A stretch of 64,000 nt of DNA, taken from NCBI GenBank assembly GCA_027559495.1, contig JAMXSV010000024.1:1302001-1366000 (forward strand), written 5' to 3'. Of this stretch, positions 47,701 through 58,900 are shown in pieces. Each line of letters starts with the position of its first letter. The first letter of the stretch is position 1. The position numbers were made by a program, and so were the translations under genes. A model generated the notes under the pieces. That model saw only the letters and a list, made by a program, of their open reading frames with translations. It ran no database searches and was not told the origin of the DNA. Source of the stretch: Aurifilum marmelostoma (lineage: Eukaryota > Ascomycota > Sordariomycetes > Diaporthales > Cryphonectriaceae).

Positions 47701-49043
47701 CTCCAGTCCTCACCACAAAAGCAGTTGGCGGGCGGCACGGGCCACAGGGCTGGGGCAGGCTGCCGGCAGACCTCGATGGGGGAGGGGGGGGGGGGGAGAA
47801 ACCTGTAGCCAGCCGTGCCACGAGCATGCCATGCCATCACAAGGCGGCCCGGGAACATTTGATCCCAAGTCTCATCTCACCAAGCCGTTGTCCTCGACTT
47901 GGGTTCTGCTAGGGGATGGATTCCTAGGCACGGCCTGAAACTTCTACCTCCAGAAGGCGGGTCTATATCGCCTTAGAAAAAAAGAGACAAAAAAAAAGAA
48001 GAGTTGGATCAGGATAGGCTACGGGAATTTGGGAGGGAATTGGACACATAGTAGGTATTAATTTGGGTAGGCATTAACATCGAGGCCCATAGTGATGAAA
48101 GGAGATTCTACGTGCTGGACGAAAGCCTTATTGGCTTCAGTCTTTGGGCTTCCGCTGCTGTACGCCCCAAGGAACTGGTCTGCCACCTGGGCATGTCAAC
48201 TAAGTCTCCACCAGACAATGTTATCGGATTCCAGTTTGTGCATTACTAGTACCCATAAACTCTAGGTCTGATATGTTGTATTAGTAAAAGCTGCTTCCAG
48301 TGCACAGATGAGGGGACCTTGAGAGGAAGGCGTACATACGGGGCCAGGTAGCGCAATCTCTGCTTAAGATAGCAACAATCGCGCACCACAGTCTGAGTGA
48401 GGCAACATTGGTCTACGCTAGCTCTCCCACAGTTGGTAATGAGACTGTCGGGATTACACAGTGCTGTACTGACGTCTTCAACTCTGGGCTGTTGACAAAT
48501 CACTGAAAGTCCCACATTAAGATGGCTGTTATGTCATGCAGTACAACAAGACGACGAGTTCTTCAGGTTCCTGAACAGACAGACACATTCTTTCACTTGT
48601 GTCGAACTCATACTTTCAATCCTCTTCTCTTTTTTTTTTCTTTTTTTGAGTTTTTTTCTTGGAGTCTCAACAAGAGTAACAGAAATAAACGGCGCTGTAG
48701 CAGTTTGGCTAGGGTATTGTTGCCCCGCAGCTTAGCCTGTGCCTGCAGCCACCCACCTTGGTGGGGTCGAGGTTGCCTCATACTGTCTGTGCCTTCTCAG
48801 CGGCGAGGTAATCAAGCAGCTTCCACCATTACATTACACGATCCAAACCACGCACCACGCACCACCACCACCATCACCACCACGCACCACTGCATAACAT
48901 AACGCTATACACCAGAGAATCTCTTCCTGCTACTCTATTGATTTCTTTCTGCTCCGCTGGAGATTACACCCCTTGAAACCTCCAAACTGGGGAAGCGAAA
49001 GCTTTCAGACGACGGGGACTCGCTGCCTCTTCCAAAAAAGACG
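44785..49043. other. 4.3 kb intergenic region upstream of UBA1
   Basis: Between two plus-strand genes. It contains G runs at 45659-45668 and 47789-47798, a T/C-rich tract at 48628-48660 and a CAC-rich tract at 48851-48890. I see no gene with coherent splice sites. An upstream UBA1 exon may be hidden in the last 500 bp. Confidence 0.5.
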
Positions 49044-52000
49044 ATGGCTGTAAGTTGATGCTATTCTGCTGCCAGGCTGTCCCGCCACCTTCGTGAACGA
49101 CGCCAGGCCCTTCCAAGCTCTTCTGGGCTCCCGGCTGTTCTGTTCGTTGAGCCTCCACTAACGTAGACGCATCGATGTCTGCAGGGCCAGAAGCTTCCCG
49201 AAGTTGACCTGGTCACCCGGATGCAGGTCGACGACTCCGTCGTGGGCACGGGCGAGATCGACGAGTCTCTCTACAGCCGACAGCTCTATGTCCTTGGCCA
49301 TGAGGCCATGAAGCGCATGGGCGCGTCCAACGTGCTCATCGTCGGGCTCAAGGGCCTCGGTGTCGAGATCGCAAAGAATGTCGCCCTGGCTGGCGTCAAG
49401 AGCCTTACCCTCTACGATCCCGCCCCTGTCGCCATCGCAGACCTCTCCTCTCAGTTCTTCCTACGCCCCGAGGACGTTGGCAAGCGCCGTGACCAGGTCA
49501 CAGTCCCGCGTGTTGCAGAACTCAACGCATACACCCCCGTTGCTGTGCACGAGTCTTCAGGGTAGGCTGTGCTACTCCTCCTTTACGCCTTGACCTTCGT
49601 CGGAGGTGCCTTGGAAGCGTCTACTGACTACTTGCCACGTATAGCCTATCCGACAATCTTTCGCAGTTCGACAAGTATCAAGTCGTCGTCCTCACAAACG
49701 TCCCGCTGAACCACCAGATTATAATCGGTGACTACTGCCACTCGAAAGGCATCTACTTGATCGTCGCCGACACATTCGGCCTCTTTGGCAGCATCTTCTG
49801 TGATTTCGGCGAAAATTTCTCCGTCATCGATTCGACCGGCGAGAACCCCCTAAGCGGTATTATTGCTGGAATCGATGAGGAGGGAGTCGTGTCCGCCAAT
49901 GACGAGACTCGCCACGGGCTGGAAGATGGCGATTACGTCACATTCACTGAGGTTGAGGGTATGGAGGCCTTGAACGGTTGCGAGCCGCGGAAGGTGACTG
50001 TGAAGGGACCATACACTTTCTCGATTGGCGATGTCTCCGGTCTGGGTCAGTACAAGCGAGGAGGCCTGTTCCAGCAGGTCAAGATGCCAAAAATTCTGGA
50101 TTTCAAGAGCTTCTCGGCCGCGCTGAAGGATCCCGAGTTCGTTCCCTCCGACTTTGCCAAATTCGATCGCCCTCAGCAGCTGCACATCGGCTTCCAGGCT
50201 CTGCATGCCTTTGCGCAGTCCCAAGGCCGCTGGCCGAGGCCGATGAACAAGGAGGATGCTACGGTAGTGCTGGAGTCTGCCAAGGTCTTTGCAAAGGATC
50301 AGGGTGTCGAGGTCGAGATTGACGACAAGCTTCTGATGGAGCTGAGCTATCAGGCTACGGGTGACCTCAACCCCATGGCGGCGTTCTTTGGCGGACTCAC
50401 GGCACAGGAGGTTCTCAAGGCAGTTTCGGGCAAGTTCCATCCTGTCAAGCAGTGGATGTACTTTGACTCGCTTGAATCGCTCCCCGAAGGCACCGGGCGA
50501 TCCGAGGAGCTATGTGCCCCTCTGGGGAGCCGGTACGATGGCCAGATCGCCGTCTTTGGCAAGGAATACCAGGAGAAGCTCTCAAACGTGAAGCAGTTCC
50601 TGGTCGGCGCAGGTGCCATCGGCTGTGAGATGCTGAAGAACTGGGCCATGATTGGTCTGGGCACCGGGCCAAAGGGCCAGATCACCATTACCGATATGGA
50701 TTCCATCGAGAAGAGCAACCTGAACCGACAGTTCTTGTTCCGGGCCAAGGATGTGGGTAAGATGAAGAGCGACTGTGCGGCGGAGGCTGTCCAGCTCATG
50801 AACTCTGATCTGGCGGGACACATCATCTGCCTCAAGGATCGCGTTAGCCCCGAGACCGAGGAGATCTTCAACGAGGAGTTCTGGGCAAATCTGGATGGCG
50901 TCACGAATGCGCTGGACAACGTGGAGGCGAGGACTTATGTCGACCGACGCTGTGTGTTTTTCAAGAAGCCGCTGCTCGAGAGCGGCACACTCGGAACCAA
51001 GGGCAACACCCAGGTGGTCCTGCCAGGGATCACCGAGTCGTACTCATCCTCAGTCGACCCGCCAGAGCAGTCCTTCCCTATGTGCACCCTGCGAAGCTTC
51101 CCGAACAAGATTGAGCACACGATCGCCTGGGCACGAGAGCTCTTCGAAACCGCTTTCGTCAAGCCTGCCGAGACTGCCAACCTGTACTTGACCCAGCCGA
51201 ACTATCTGAAGAGCACAATGGCGCAGGGTGGCGATCAGAAGACAACCCTGACGATGCTCCGAGATTATCTCAAGAACGAGCGGCCGCTCACATTTGAAGA
51301 CTGTGTGAGCTGGGCTCGTATGCTCTTCGAGAAGCAGTACAACAACGCAATCCAGCAGCTTCTCTACAACTTCCCCAAGGATGCCACCAACTCGACCGGG
51401 CAGCCGTTCTGGTCCGGTCCCAAGCGCGCTCCAGACCCACTGAAGTTTGACATCAACAACGAGACGCACTATCAATTCCTTGTGGCCGCCACCAACCTGC
51501 ATGCCTTCAACTACAACATCAATGTACACGACAAGGACCGTGCGGCATATGTGGCTGCCGTGGATTCCATGATCGTCCCGGACTTCTCCCCCTGACCCTG
51601 GTGTCAAGATCCAGGCTGATGACAAGGACCCTGTAAGTCTGCCAGACCAGGTCGCTTTGTCTTCTTTTTGTGAGCAATGCTGATATATCACAGGATCCCA
51701 ATGCGCAGGGTGGAGGTGCCTTCGACGACGAAGCAGAGTTGGGCAAGATCTCGAGCGAGATACCCGACCCTAAGTCGATGGCGGGCTTCAAGCTCACGCC
51801 GGTGGAATTCGAGAAGGATGATGACACGAACCACCACATCGACTTCATCACGGCGGCAAGCAATCTGCGGGCGCTGAACTACAAGATCGAGACGGCGGAC
51901 CGTCACAAGACCAAGTTCATCGCCGGCAAGATCATCCCGGCGATTGCGACCACGACGGCGCTGGTGACAGGCTTGGTCGTGCTGGAGCTCTACAAGGTCC

Positions 52001-52434
52001 TGGACGGCAAGACGGACCCGGAGCAGTACAAGAACGGCTTCATCAACCTGGCGCTGCCCTTCTTTGGGTTTGGCGAGCCGATTGCCAGCCCGAAGGTGAC
52101 GTGGAAGGGAACAGACGGCAAGGAGCACAAGATGGACAAGATCTGGGACCGCTTTGAGTTCGCGGACATCACATGCCAGGAGCTCATTGCCGAGTTCGAG
52201 AAGCTCGGCCTCTCGCTGTCCATGCTGAGCTCGGGCGTCAGCCTGCTGTACGCCGGCTTCTTCCCCAGCAGCAAGACGAAGCCCCGGATGGGTCTCAAGC
52301 TCTCGGAGCTGGTGGAGACGGTGTCCCAGAAGCCCATCCCCGCGCACCAGAAGAATGTGATCTTCGAGGTGGTGGTCGAGGATGCGGACGGTGAGGACGT
52401 CGAGGTGCCTTACGTGATGGTCACGCGGAAGTAA
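49044..52434 (+). CDS. UBA1: Ubiquitin-activating enzyme E1, with +1 frameshift
   Basis: Essential enzyme that adenylates ubiquitin and passes it to E2s. Four exons: 49044-49049, 49185-49561, 49645-51632 and 51694-52434. They give about 1036 aa, normal for the family, once one base is disregarded. The N-terminal inactive adenylation domain has [20 protein letters not shown]. The active adenylation domain has the nucleotide loop [15 protein letters not shown] at about residue 448 and [16 protein letters not shown]. The catalytic Cys is about C608 in [15 protein letters not shown]. The C-terminal part, [20 protein letters not shown] onward, carries the rest of the active domain and the ubiquitin-fold domain ending VPYVMVTRK. 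At 51588-51592 five C stand where four are needed, creating a stop just after the run. The first exon has only two codons; a basic KRKLSDDGD segment is open upstream and may belong to a longer N-terminus. Confidence 0.94.
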
Positions 52435-53328
52435 AGGAGCGTGTGGCGAGTCCGGCCTTTGACGGGACACGCAAGCATGGAGATTCTCAAATTAGCCCAA
52501 TAGTAGTATAGATGGAAATAATCATTCCTCTTCCCCTCCACCCGTTGTCCACGAAGTGAACTTCTTTTACATTTCCTACTCAGGATGGCGATTTGCTCTT
52601 TTCGAGTCTAGCCAAATCCGGAAAAGAAATAATGGCATTTGTGATAGACGGAGAACGGTGAGGCAGTAGGAATGCTACGAGAGAGAGTGTGTGCATGGGT
52701 TTGTGCCATGTCCCTCAGCTTACAAAACCAAGAGCACTCATCATCGGGCAGCATGTGTAAGCTGTGGGGATTGATTTGAGAAAGTCACCCACTCACTACA
52801 TATGGTACCTGAGTGCCATTTGAATACATACATAGTAGATGAGTATGAGTATGTGGGGCTGCAGTTGACGATGTCATGATTACATGAGCATTTGACAAGC
52901 AAAAAAGTGTTCTAGAAGGGTGTGTAGTGTAGTGTAATCAGGCCTCTTTTTTTTTCTTCTTTCTTTTCTTAGTCTTGAAGAGTCAGCAGAGTAGCAGCCC
53001 TTGGAGATGCTGTGTCATCCAGATTGTAGTTGTATAAGCCGCTGTGTTCTGTTCACTTCATGAGAATGTTGCAGAGATCAAATAAATGATGATAAATTGA
53101 ACTTGTGATGATTACAATAGCCTGCATACTGTAGTGTGGTAAGTTAGTACAGTAGTTAGTGAGTACACTACAGTAGCTACCCCCACCCGACGACTCCTTG
53201 GCACGCATGCCCCATCTCGCCTTAGTTCAAGCCCACCATCGTCTCTGCCATATTCGTCTACACATCACCCCTCCTTTCCCGAAGCTATATAGTAAGCTCG
53301 ACCTCTCTGAGAAGACACCTGAAGTCTC
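52435..53328. other. Intergenic: UBA1 3' flank and promoter of the ECM4-like gene
   Basis: Contains TACATAGTA (52829-52837), several TACAGTA-like words near 53130-53175, and an AATAAA at 53080-53085 that could serve UBA1 or be chance. No gene seen. Confidence 0.55.
53286..53292 (+). promoter_or_regulatory. TATA-like element of the ECM4-like gene
   Basis: TATATAG ends 36 nt before the upstream ATG at 53329. Initiation 25-35 nt downstream would put that ATG very close to the mRNA 5' end, where leaky scanning to the ATG at 53560 is plausible. Confidence 0.4.
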
Positions 53329-55325
53329 ATGTTCCTCAGCACTCTGCCAAGGGCACCGAAGCAGGCTTTCCTCACTGTTTCCCTGCGACCACCAACCACT
53401 CGTAGCTTGCGCTTTTCCTCTCAGCACCTGTCATCTCACCACCAGGAGGCATACCTAGCGACCAAGACGAATCCTCTTTGTCCCCCTTCAGCTCTCTACA
53501 GCCGAAAGAAACATCTCCAACCACAGAACAAACCTCTAGGAGCTTCTGTGCAGACGAGAATGGTGAGTGCACGGCTCTACTCTGGCGGGTGGCTCAGAGG
53601 GCGCCCCAGCCCAAGAAGGAGGCTCAAACAATGTCTTCAAAAAAAAAAAAAAAACACGTTTGGCAGCTAACACTCTTCAACCCTCTCTCTGTGTTGCTGC
53701 CGAGAATAGTCTACCTCCGGATTCAAGGTCACAAACTGGGTTGACCCCAAGGACAAGTCGGGCGAGTTCAAGCGTCAGGTGTCGTCGTTCCGCGACTGCA
53801 TCTCCAGCGAGCCCGGCGCCAAATTCCCGCCTGAGAAGGGCCGGTATCACTTGTATATCAGCTATGCCTGCCCCTGGGTAAGCAACCCTCAAGGCCTTCT
53901 TCTTGTTGTTCTTTCCCCTCCTCACTATTTTTGAACTATCGTATTGTCTCGGACGCTTGGGGTCGTCATCGTTGTCATTCCCTATCACGGTATATGTATG
54001 CTGACAGAACATGTGTCCTCCACCTAGGCGACACGCGTGATTATTGCCAGGAAGCTCAAGGGCTTGGAGGATTTCATCACCGTCTCGGCGGTGCACTGGC
54101 ATCTTGGCGAGAAGGGTGAGTTGACCCCGGAGACTCTATATGGATGTTCATGATCACACACGCAAACCTTGTGTGTGTATGTGTATCATGAGAAGAACTT
54201 CTTCACGGCATGCTAAAACATTTGTTGTCTCCGACAGGATGGCGCTTCCCGACGGCCGAGGATACAGACGCCGAGGGCGAGAATGTCATCCCGGACCCCC
54301 TCCACGAAGGGTTCACGCATCTCCGTGACGTCTACTTTGAGTCTGACCCCGACTATGGCGGCCGCTTTACCGTCCCTGTGCTGTATGACAAGAAGCAGAA
54401 GACCATTGTCAATAACGAGAGCAGCGAGATTCTGCGCATGTTTGGCACTGTGGTAAGTCTGCGGCCAACCCTCCCCCCCCCCCCCCCCAATCCTTCGTAC
54501 TTTATCGAACAGGGGACACATATACACAGTGAATCGATCATTGCTGACCTGAATCACCAATCCAGTTCGACGACCAGCTGGACGAGGCCCACCGCAACGT
54601 TGTCCTCTACCCAGCCGCCCTGCGCACCCAGATCGACGAGGCAGGCGAGTGGCAGTACGATAAGATCAACAACGGCGTATACAAGTCGGGCTTCGCCACC
54701 ACGCAGGAAGCCTACGACAGGAACGTCACCGCGCTCTTTGAGGCTCTCGACCGCGCTGAGGCACACCTTGCCGCCGGTGAGGGACCGTATTACCTTGGCA
54801 AAGAGCTGACTGAGGTTGACATCAGGCTGTATGCTCCCGTTTCGACCCCTCCCTTCTTTCTCCTACGCGGTGTTCATGAAATATTGGCCCAAAAATCTTG
54901 AGAAAGATAACTGACTTATTTTATTCATTCCCCGTGTAATAGGTTTGTCACCATTATCCGGTTCGATGTAAGTTCCCCTTGCTCTGACTGACTCTATCTA
55001 CTCCGTCTACCTATCCATTCTTCTATCTCCCAACTGACCCAATGCCGCTCCTGTCCTTCTTGCAAATAGCCCGTCTACGTCCAGCACTTCAAGTGCAACA
55101 TCAAAGACATTCGCTCCGGCTACCCCCACATCCACAAGTGGATGCGCAACCTGTACTGGAACGTCCCCGCCTTCAAGGAGACGACCAATTTCCTGCACAT
55201 CAAGAACCACTACACCAAGTCGCACACCCAGATCAACCCTTTCTCCATTACCCCCCCGGGGGCCACTGCCCGATATCCTGCCGCTGGACGAGGAAGTCGA
55301 GGCTGCCAGGGCTGGTAAAGTGTGA
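53329..55325 (+). CDS. ECM4: Glutathionyl-hydroquinone reductase (ECM4/Xi-class GST), with +1 frameshift
   Basis: Xi-class (omega-like) glutathione transferase that reduces glutathionyl-hydroquinones. Seven exons: 53329-53562, 53710-53877, 54028-54115, 54238-54452, 54566-54828, 54943-54967 and 55070-55325. They give 415 aa from the upstream ATG or 338 aa from the ATG at 53560, which sits alone before GTGAGT. The catalytic motif is YISYACPW; RFTVPVLYDKK and TIVNNESSEILRMF form the glutathione site. The helical domain has YDKINNGVYKSGFATTQ, FVTIIRFDPVYVQHFKCNIK and WMRNLYWNVPAF. The extra N-terminal 77 residues are rich in Arg, Ser and Leu, and have no acidic residue until a Glu near residue 40, like a mitochondrial presequence. 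Seven C plus five G at 55251-55262 contain one base too many; removing it gives GPLPDILPLDEEVEAA, matching the family ending. As written the frame stops at 55318. Confidence 0.88.
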
Positions 55326-55935
55326 GTGACACTGAGCGAGGAGAGGTTGAATGGGGATCAGGAACTTTAGAATATGATGCTAGTCCATCTGTTTGTTGAG
55401 AGGGTCGCTACGGTCGCTTGGGGAGCCAGGCAAAGTATATATATATATATATATATGAACATTTCACGTTCTCTGACCTAAGTAGTTGTAGGACTTCGTG
55501 TCCCAGCTAGCTATATGTAAAATTCCCATTGAGCCTTGAAACACCATACCCAAACAACATCTTTGATGACCACCCTCCGCCACATCCCCTCCTCTTCCTT
55601 CCAGATGCCGCTCGTCCCCTTGACATCGCTTGAAATGCTGTGTGTCCAATGGAAACGCTCTCGCTCTCGCTATTTTTGCCCAGTAGATAAAAAAAGAAAT
55701 CACCTATTAATATCTCTCTCCTCGTACAACCCATGTACGTGTCCAGGGGGAAGAAAAGATTGTGCAAGTATGACCCGTCAGCCTTAACAATGCCTGAAGC
55801 CGCCGCCCATCTCCAAAAATGCATGTAATTTGACCAGGCATTGGACAATTATGTGAGATAGATTTAAAGTAATGCAGTCGAGGAATGGGTTGTCACATCA
55901 TATCCAAGAAAATGTTTCCCAAAAGCAGAGCGTGT
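55326..55935. other. Convergent 3' region between the ECM4-like gene and chitin synthase
   Basis: Holds two converging 3' ends and a (TA)n tract. No gene seen. Confidence 0.6.
55436..55456 (+). repeat. (TA)n dinucleotide tract
   Basis: Perfect TA repeat about 110 nt downstream of the ECM4-like stop codon. It may help 3' end formation, but only the composition supports this. Confidence 0.9.
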
Positions 55936-58900
55936 TCACAATTGACCAGACAAGCATGCCTCGGTGGCTGTGGAAAACACAAGAGTTAGCAACGTCTTCT
56001 TCCTAAGGATGAGATTCGATTATGATGGGGGAAACAAACCAGAGTTGATGTACGCCCTCCTAGCATCGAGCGGTACGCCGAACCTCCTCTCGAGCTCCTG
56101 CTTGACACCCTTCTTCGTGACAGTCATCAGGTCCGCGGTGCGCAGGATCTCACGGATCTCGGCCAGCAGCGCGTCATCGCTCGGCATGCCGGCGAGATTG
56201 CTCATCTCAAGCTCGTTCTGGCTGCCGCCAAAGAATTGACTGCCCCCGAACTGGCTCATACGGTTGGCAGCCACGTTGGCGCCGCCGCCACCGAGCATGT
56301 CGCTGGCCGCAAAGCTGAGACGGCTCTGGTTGCCCGCAAGCGGTGTGTTGAGCTCACCCGAGCCATTGTTGTACGGGCTGTGCGGGTAGTTGACGACAGA
56401 ACCAGGACGAGAGGAAGGGAAGCCGCCCCAGCCGTACTCGGAGACGCCGACATTGGGGCCGGCCTTGGTTCCGTAGCTGTAGCCAGAGATCTCGGAGTGC
56501 ACATCGTCGCGGGCGGTCTGGGCGTCCCAGAGCTCGGCCTGGTACTCCTCCCACTTCTTCCGAGGGATGGAAGCCGGATCGAACTTGCCCTCGTCCGAGA
56601 TGACAACCTTCTTGCCCTTTTCGCCGGCGACGACACGCGTGTTACCCCAGTTGAAATCGTCCATGTGCCAGAACGAGTACAGAGGGAGACCGAATGAGTA
56701 CACAGGCACGGCGCAGATGTACAGGAGCATCCAGCCGATCATCTCCCACTTGCGGCGGACAATGAAGATGATGGCCTGCAGACCGTAGATGGCACCCAGC
56801 ATGATGAAGGCCGTCGTGCCCACGACTGTGGACTTGGTGACAACAAGGATAATCAGGTAGACGAAATAAGCGATGGTCACCGGCTGCACGACCGTAGTCA
56901 ACAGGTCCATAAAGACGACGAAGCGCATACTGAAGCAGCAGAAACCGCAGAGCTGGTTCATGGGAATAAGCTCCACAAGGTTGTGCACTGTCGAGTTGAT
57001 CCAACGACGTCTCTGGGACAGGAAGACAGCCCATGAGTCGGGAGCAATAGTCCAAGCGTGCGCCTTCATGTTGTACTTGGTCTTGAACCTGGAGTGATGC
57101 TTCAGGAGCAGCGTCGTGAGGTAACGATCCTCACCCAGGTGCAGAAGGTTCTTCATGTGCAGCGTGTCCACGCGAATGGTAGAGTACGCCTCGACAACCT
57201 CCTTGCTGACGAACAGTGGCTTCCCAGTCTCAGCTGCACGGATGCGGTACATGGAGAAACAACCAGGAAGACACGTGACGGAGCCGAACAAGCTTTCGAA
57301 AGCCTTGACCAGATTGTGCGAGATGTAGTACTCGTACACCTGGATCATGGTGACAAAGGAACCCTTGGCGTTGGTGAGAGCCGTCTCGCCACATACCGCG
57401 ATGAGGTGCATGTCGTCCAGGAAAGCAGAAACAAAACGGCTCGCAGAGTCAGGCGCAACGACGGTGTCTGCATCCATTTGCAGCAAGAACTCGTAGAAGG
57501 TCGGGTTTACTCCGATGATGTTGCGAATCTGATGATACATTTCCAGCTCCATGGGGCTCATCGCCAGGTTGTAGTGAACGCGGTTGAGGAAGCGCATGAG
57601 GACCATCTGCGAGTCTCGCTTGCCACGGTTGCCAGGACGGGACACCTCAGATGGCTTGCCGACCTTGACGATGACCAGGAACGGGACGATATGGCCCTGC
57701 ACTTCGTACAGGCCCGAATAGACCTTACCCATGTTGTGCTGCTTCAGACCTTCGCCCAGGGACTCAAAACTCAGGGGCTCGGGGTCGACGCTCTCCGACA
57801 CACCAAGAATATCCAAGACGATTCGGGGTGTAGGTCGGTCGTTGCCCTGTCCGATAATCATACCGTCACAGATGATGGCGAGCAGCTTTCGCTTATCGTC
57901 GTATTTCATACGGGCGGCCGAGTCGATAGCACGGCGGAGCGAGTCCTCGTCTTCTGTGTAAGCAGGGATCTGGCAGATGATGAACTTGTCCAGATTGTCA
58001 GGGAGACTGCTGCCTCCGAACTGCAGGGCCGCAAAGAACTTGAAGCCGATGATGGCGCAGAGAAGGATAGAGACGGCGAGAATCAGGTAGTCGGCGAACT
58101 GACACTTGACCGAGTTCCTCGTGTCGACATCGCCAATGTAGTAGAGATTGTCCAGGCACAGCTTCTGGCGTTGCCTGGTATCCGTGTCAAAGGCCAGGGC
58201 GTTCCACATCTTGGTGACGTCCTCTCCAGCCCTCTGCTGGAACAGCTCCACAACAAGATTGTCCATAAAGTTGAGGAGACTCGTGTCGGTCGGCGGTGAG
58301 GTGCCAGGAGGAGCCCTCAGCGTGCGACCGCCGGCAATGTAGTCACTCATGTCGTAGATGCGACTGCCGATGATGGCAACAGAGCTGCCCTCGGTGGCCA
58401 TCTTCTTGACGTAGGTGGCCGTGTAACCAATGTTGCCCTTCTTGTAATTCGACCGGAGATATTCCATCTGCTCCGAAAACCAGTCAGGTCGACTATCGTT
58501 CCTGAAGTAGCGGAAGTCGTGATACTTGGAGTACAGCAACCTGATGTCGGTCGAGGTGCTGTTGTCTGGAGTGACCTGCAGCGTGACGGCCTCGTCGACA
58601 CCTGAGCTGCTGGTACCCTGACACATGGCCGACACCTGGACGGGGAACAAGCTGCTAATGTCCTCTCCGGCCATCTTCTTCATGGTCGTCTCTGTGATCA
58701 TGTCGTTGTTGGGGTAGTGATTGGGCATGAACGCGTTCAGGTCGAGGACTATGCCGCGGATCGAGACGTAGGCGCCCTTTCCTTCTTTGCCGTTGTACTC
58801 GGTAAGTTCCGAGGAGCTGTAAACGTACTGCTTGGGGCAGATGACCAAAGGCAGACCAATGATGAAGAATATGGCTATGCAGCAGCTGAGCCAGATGATC

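Noticed and set aside
57058..58299. 413-codon open frame antisense to the chitin synthase catalytic region
   Set aside because: Rich in Val/Asp/His/Arg as expected of reverse-strand reading of a conserved gene; no family match.
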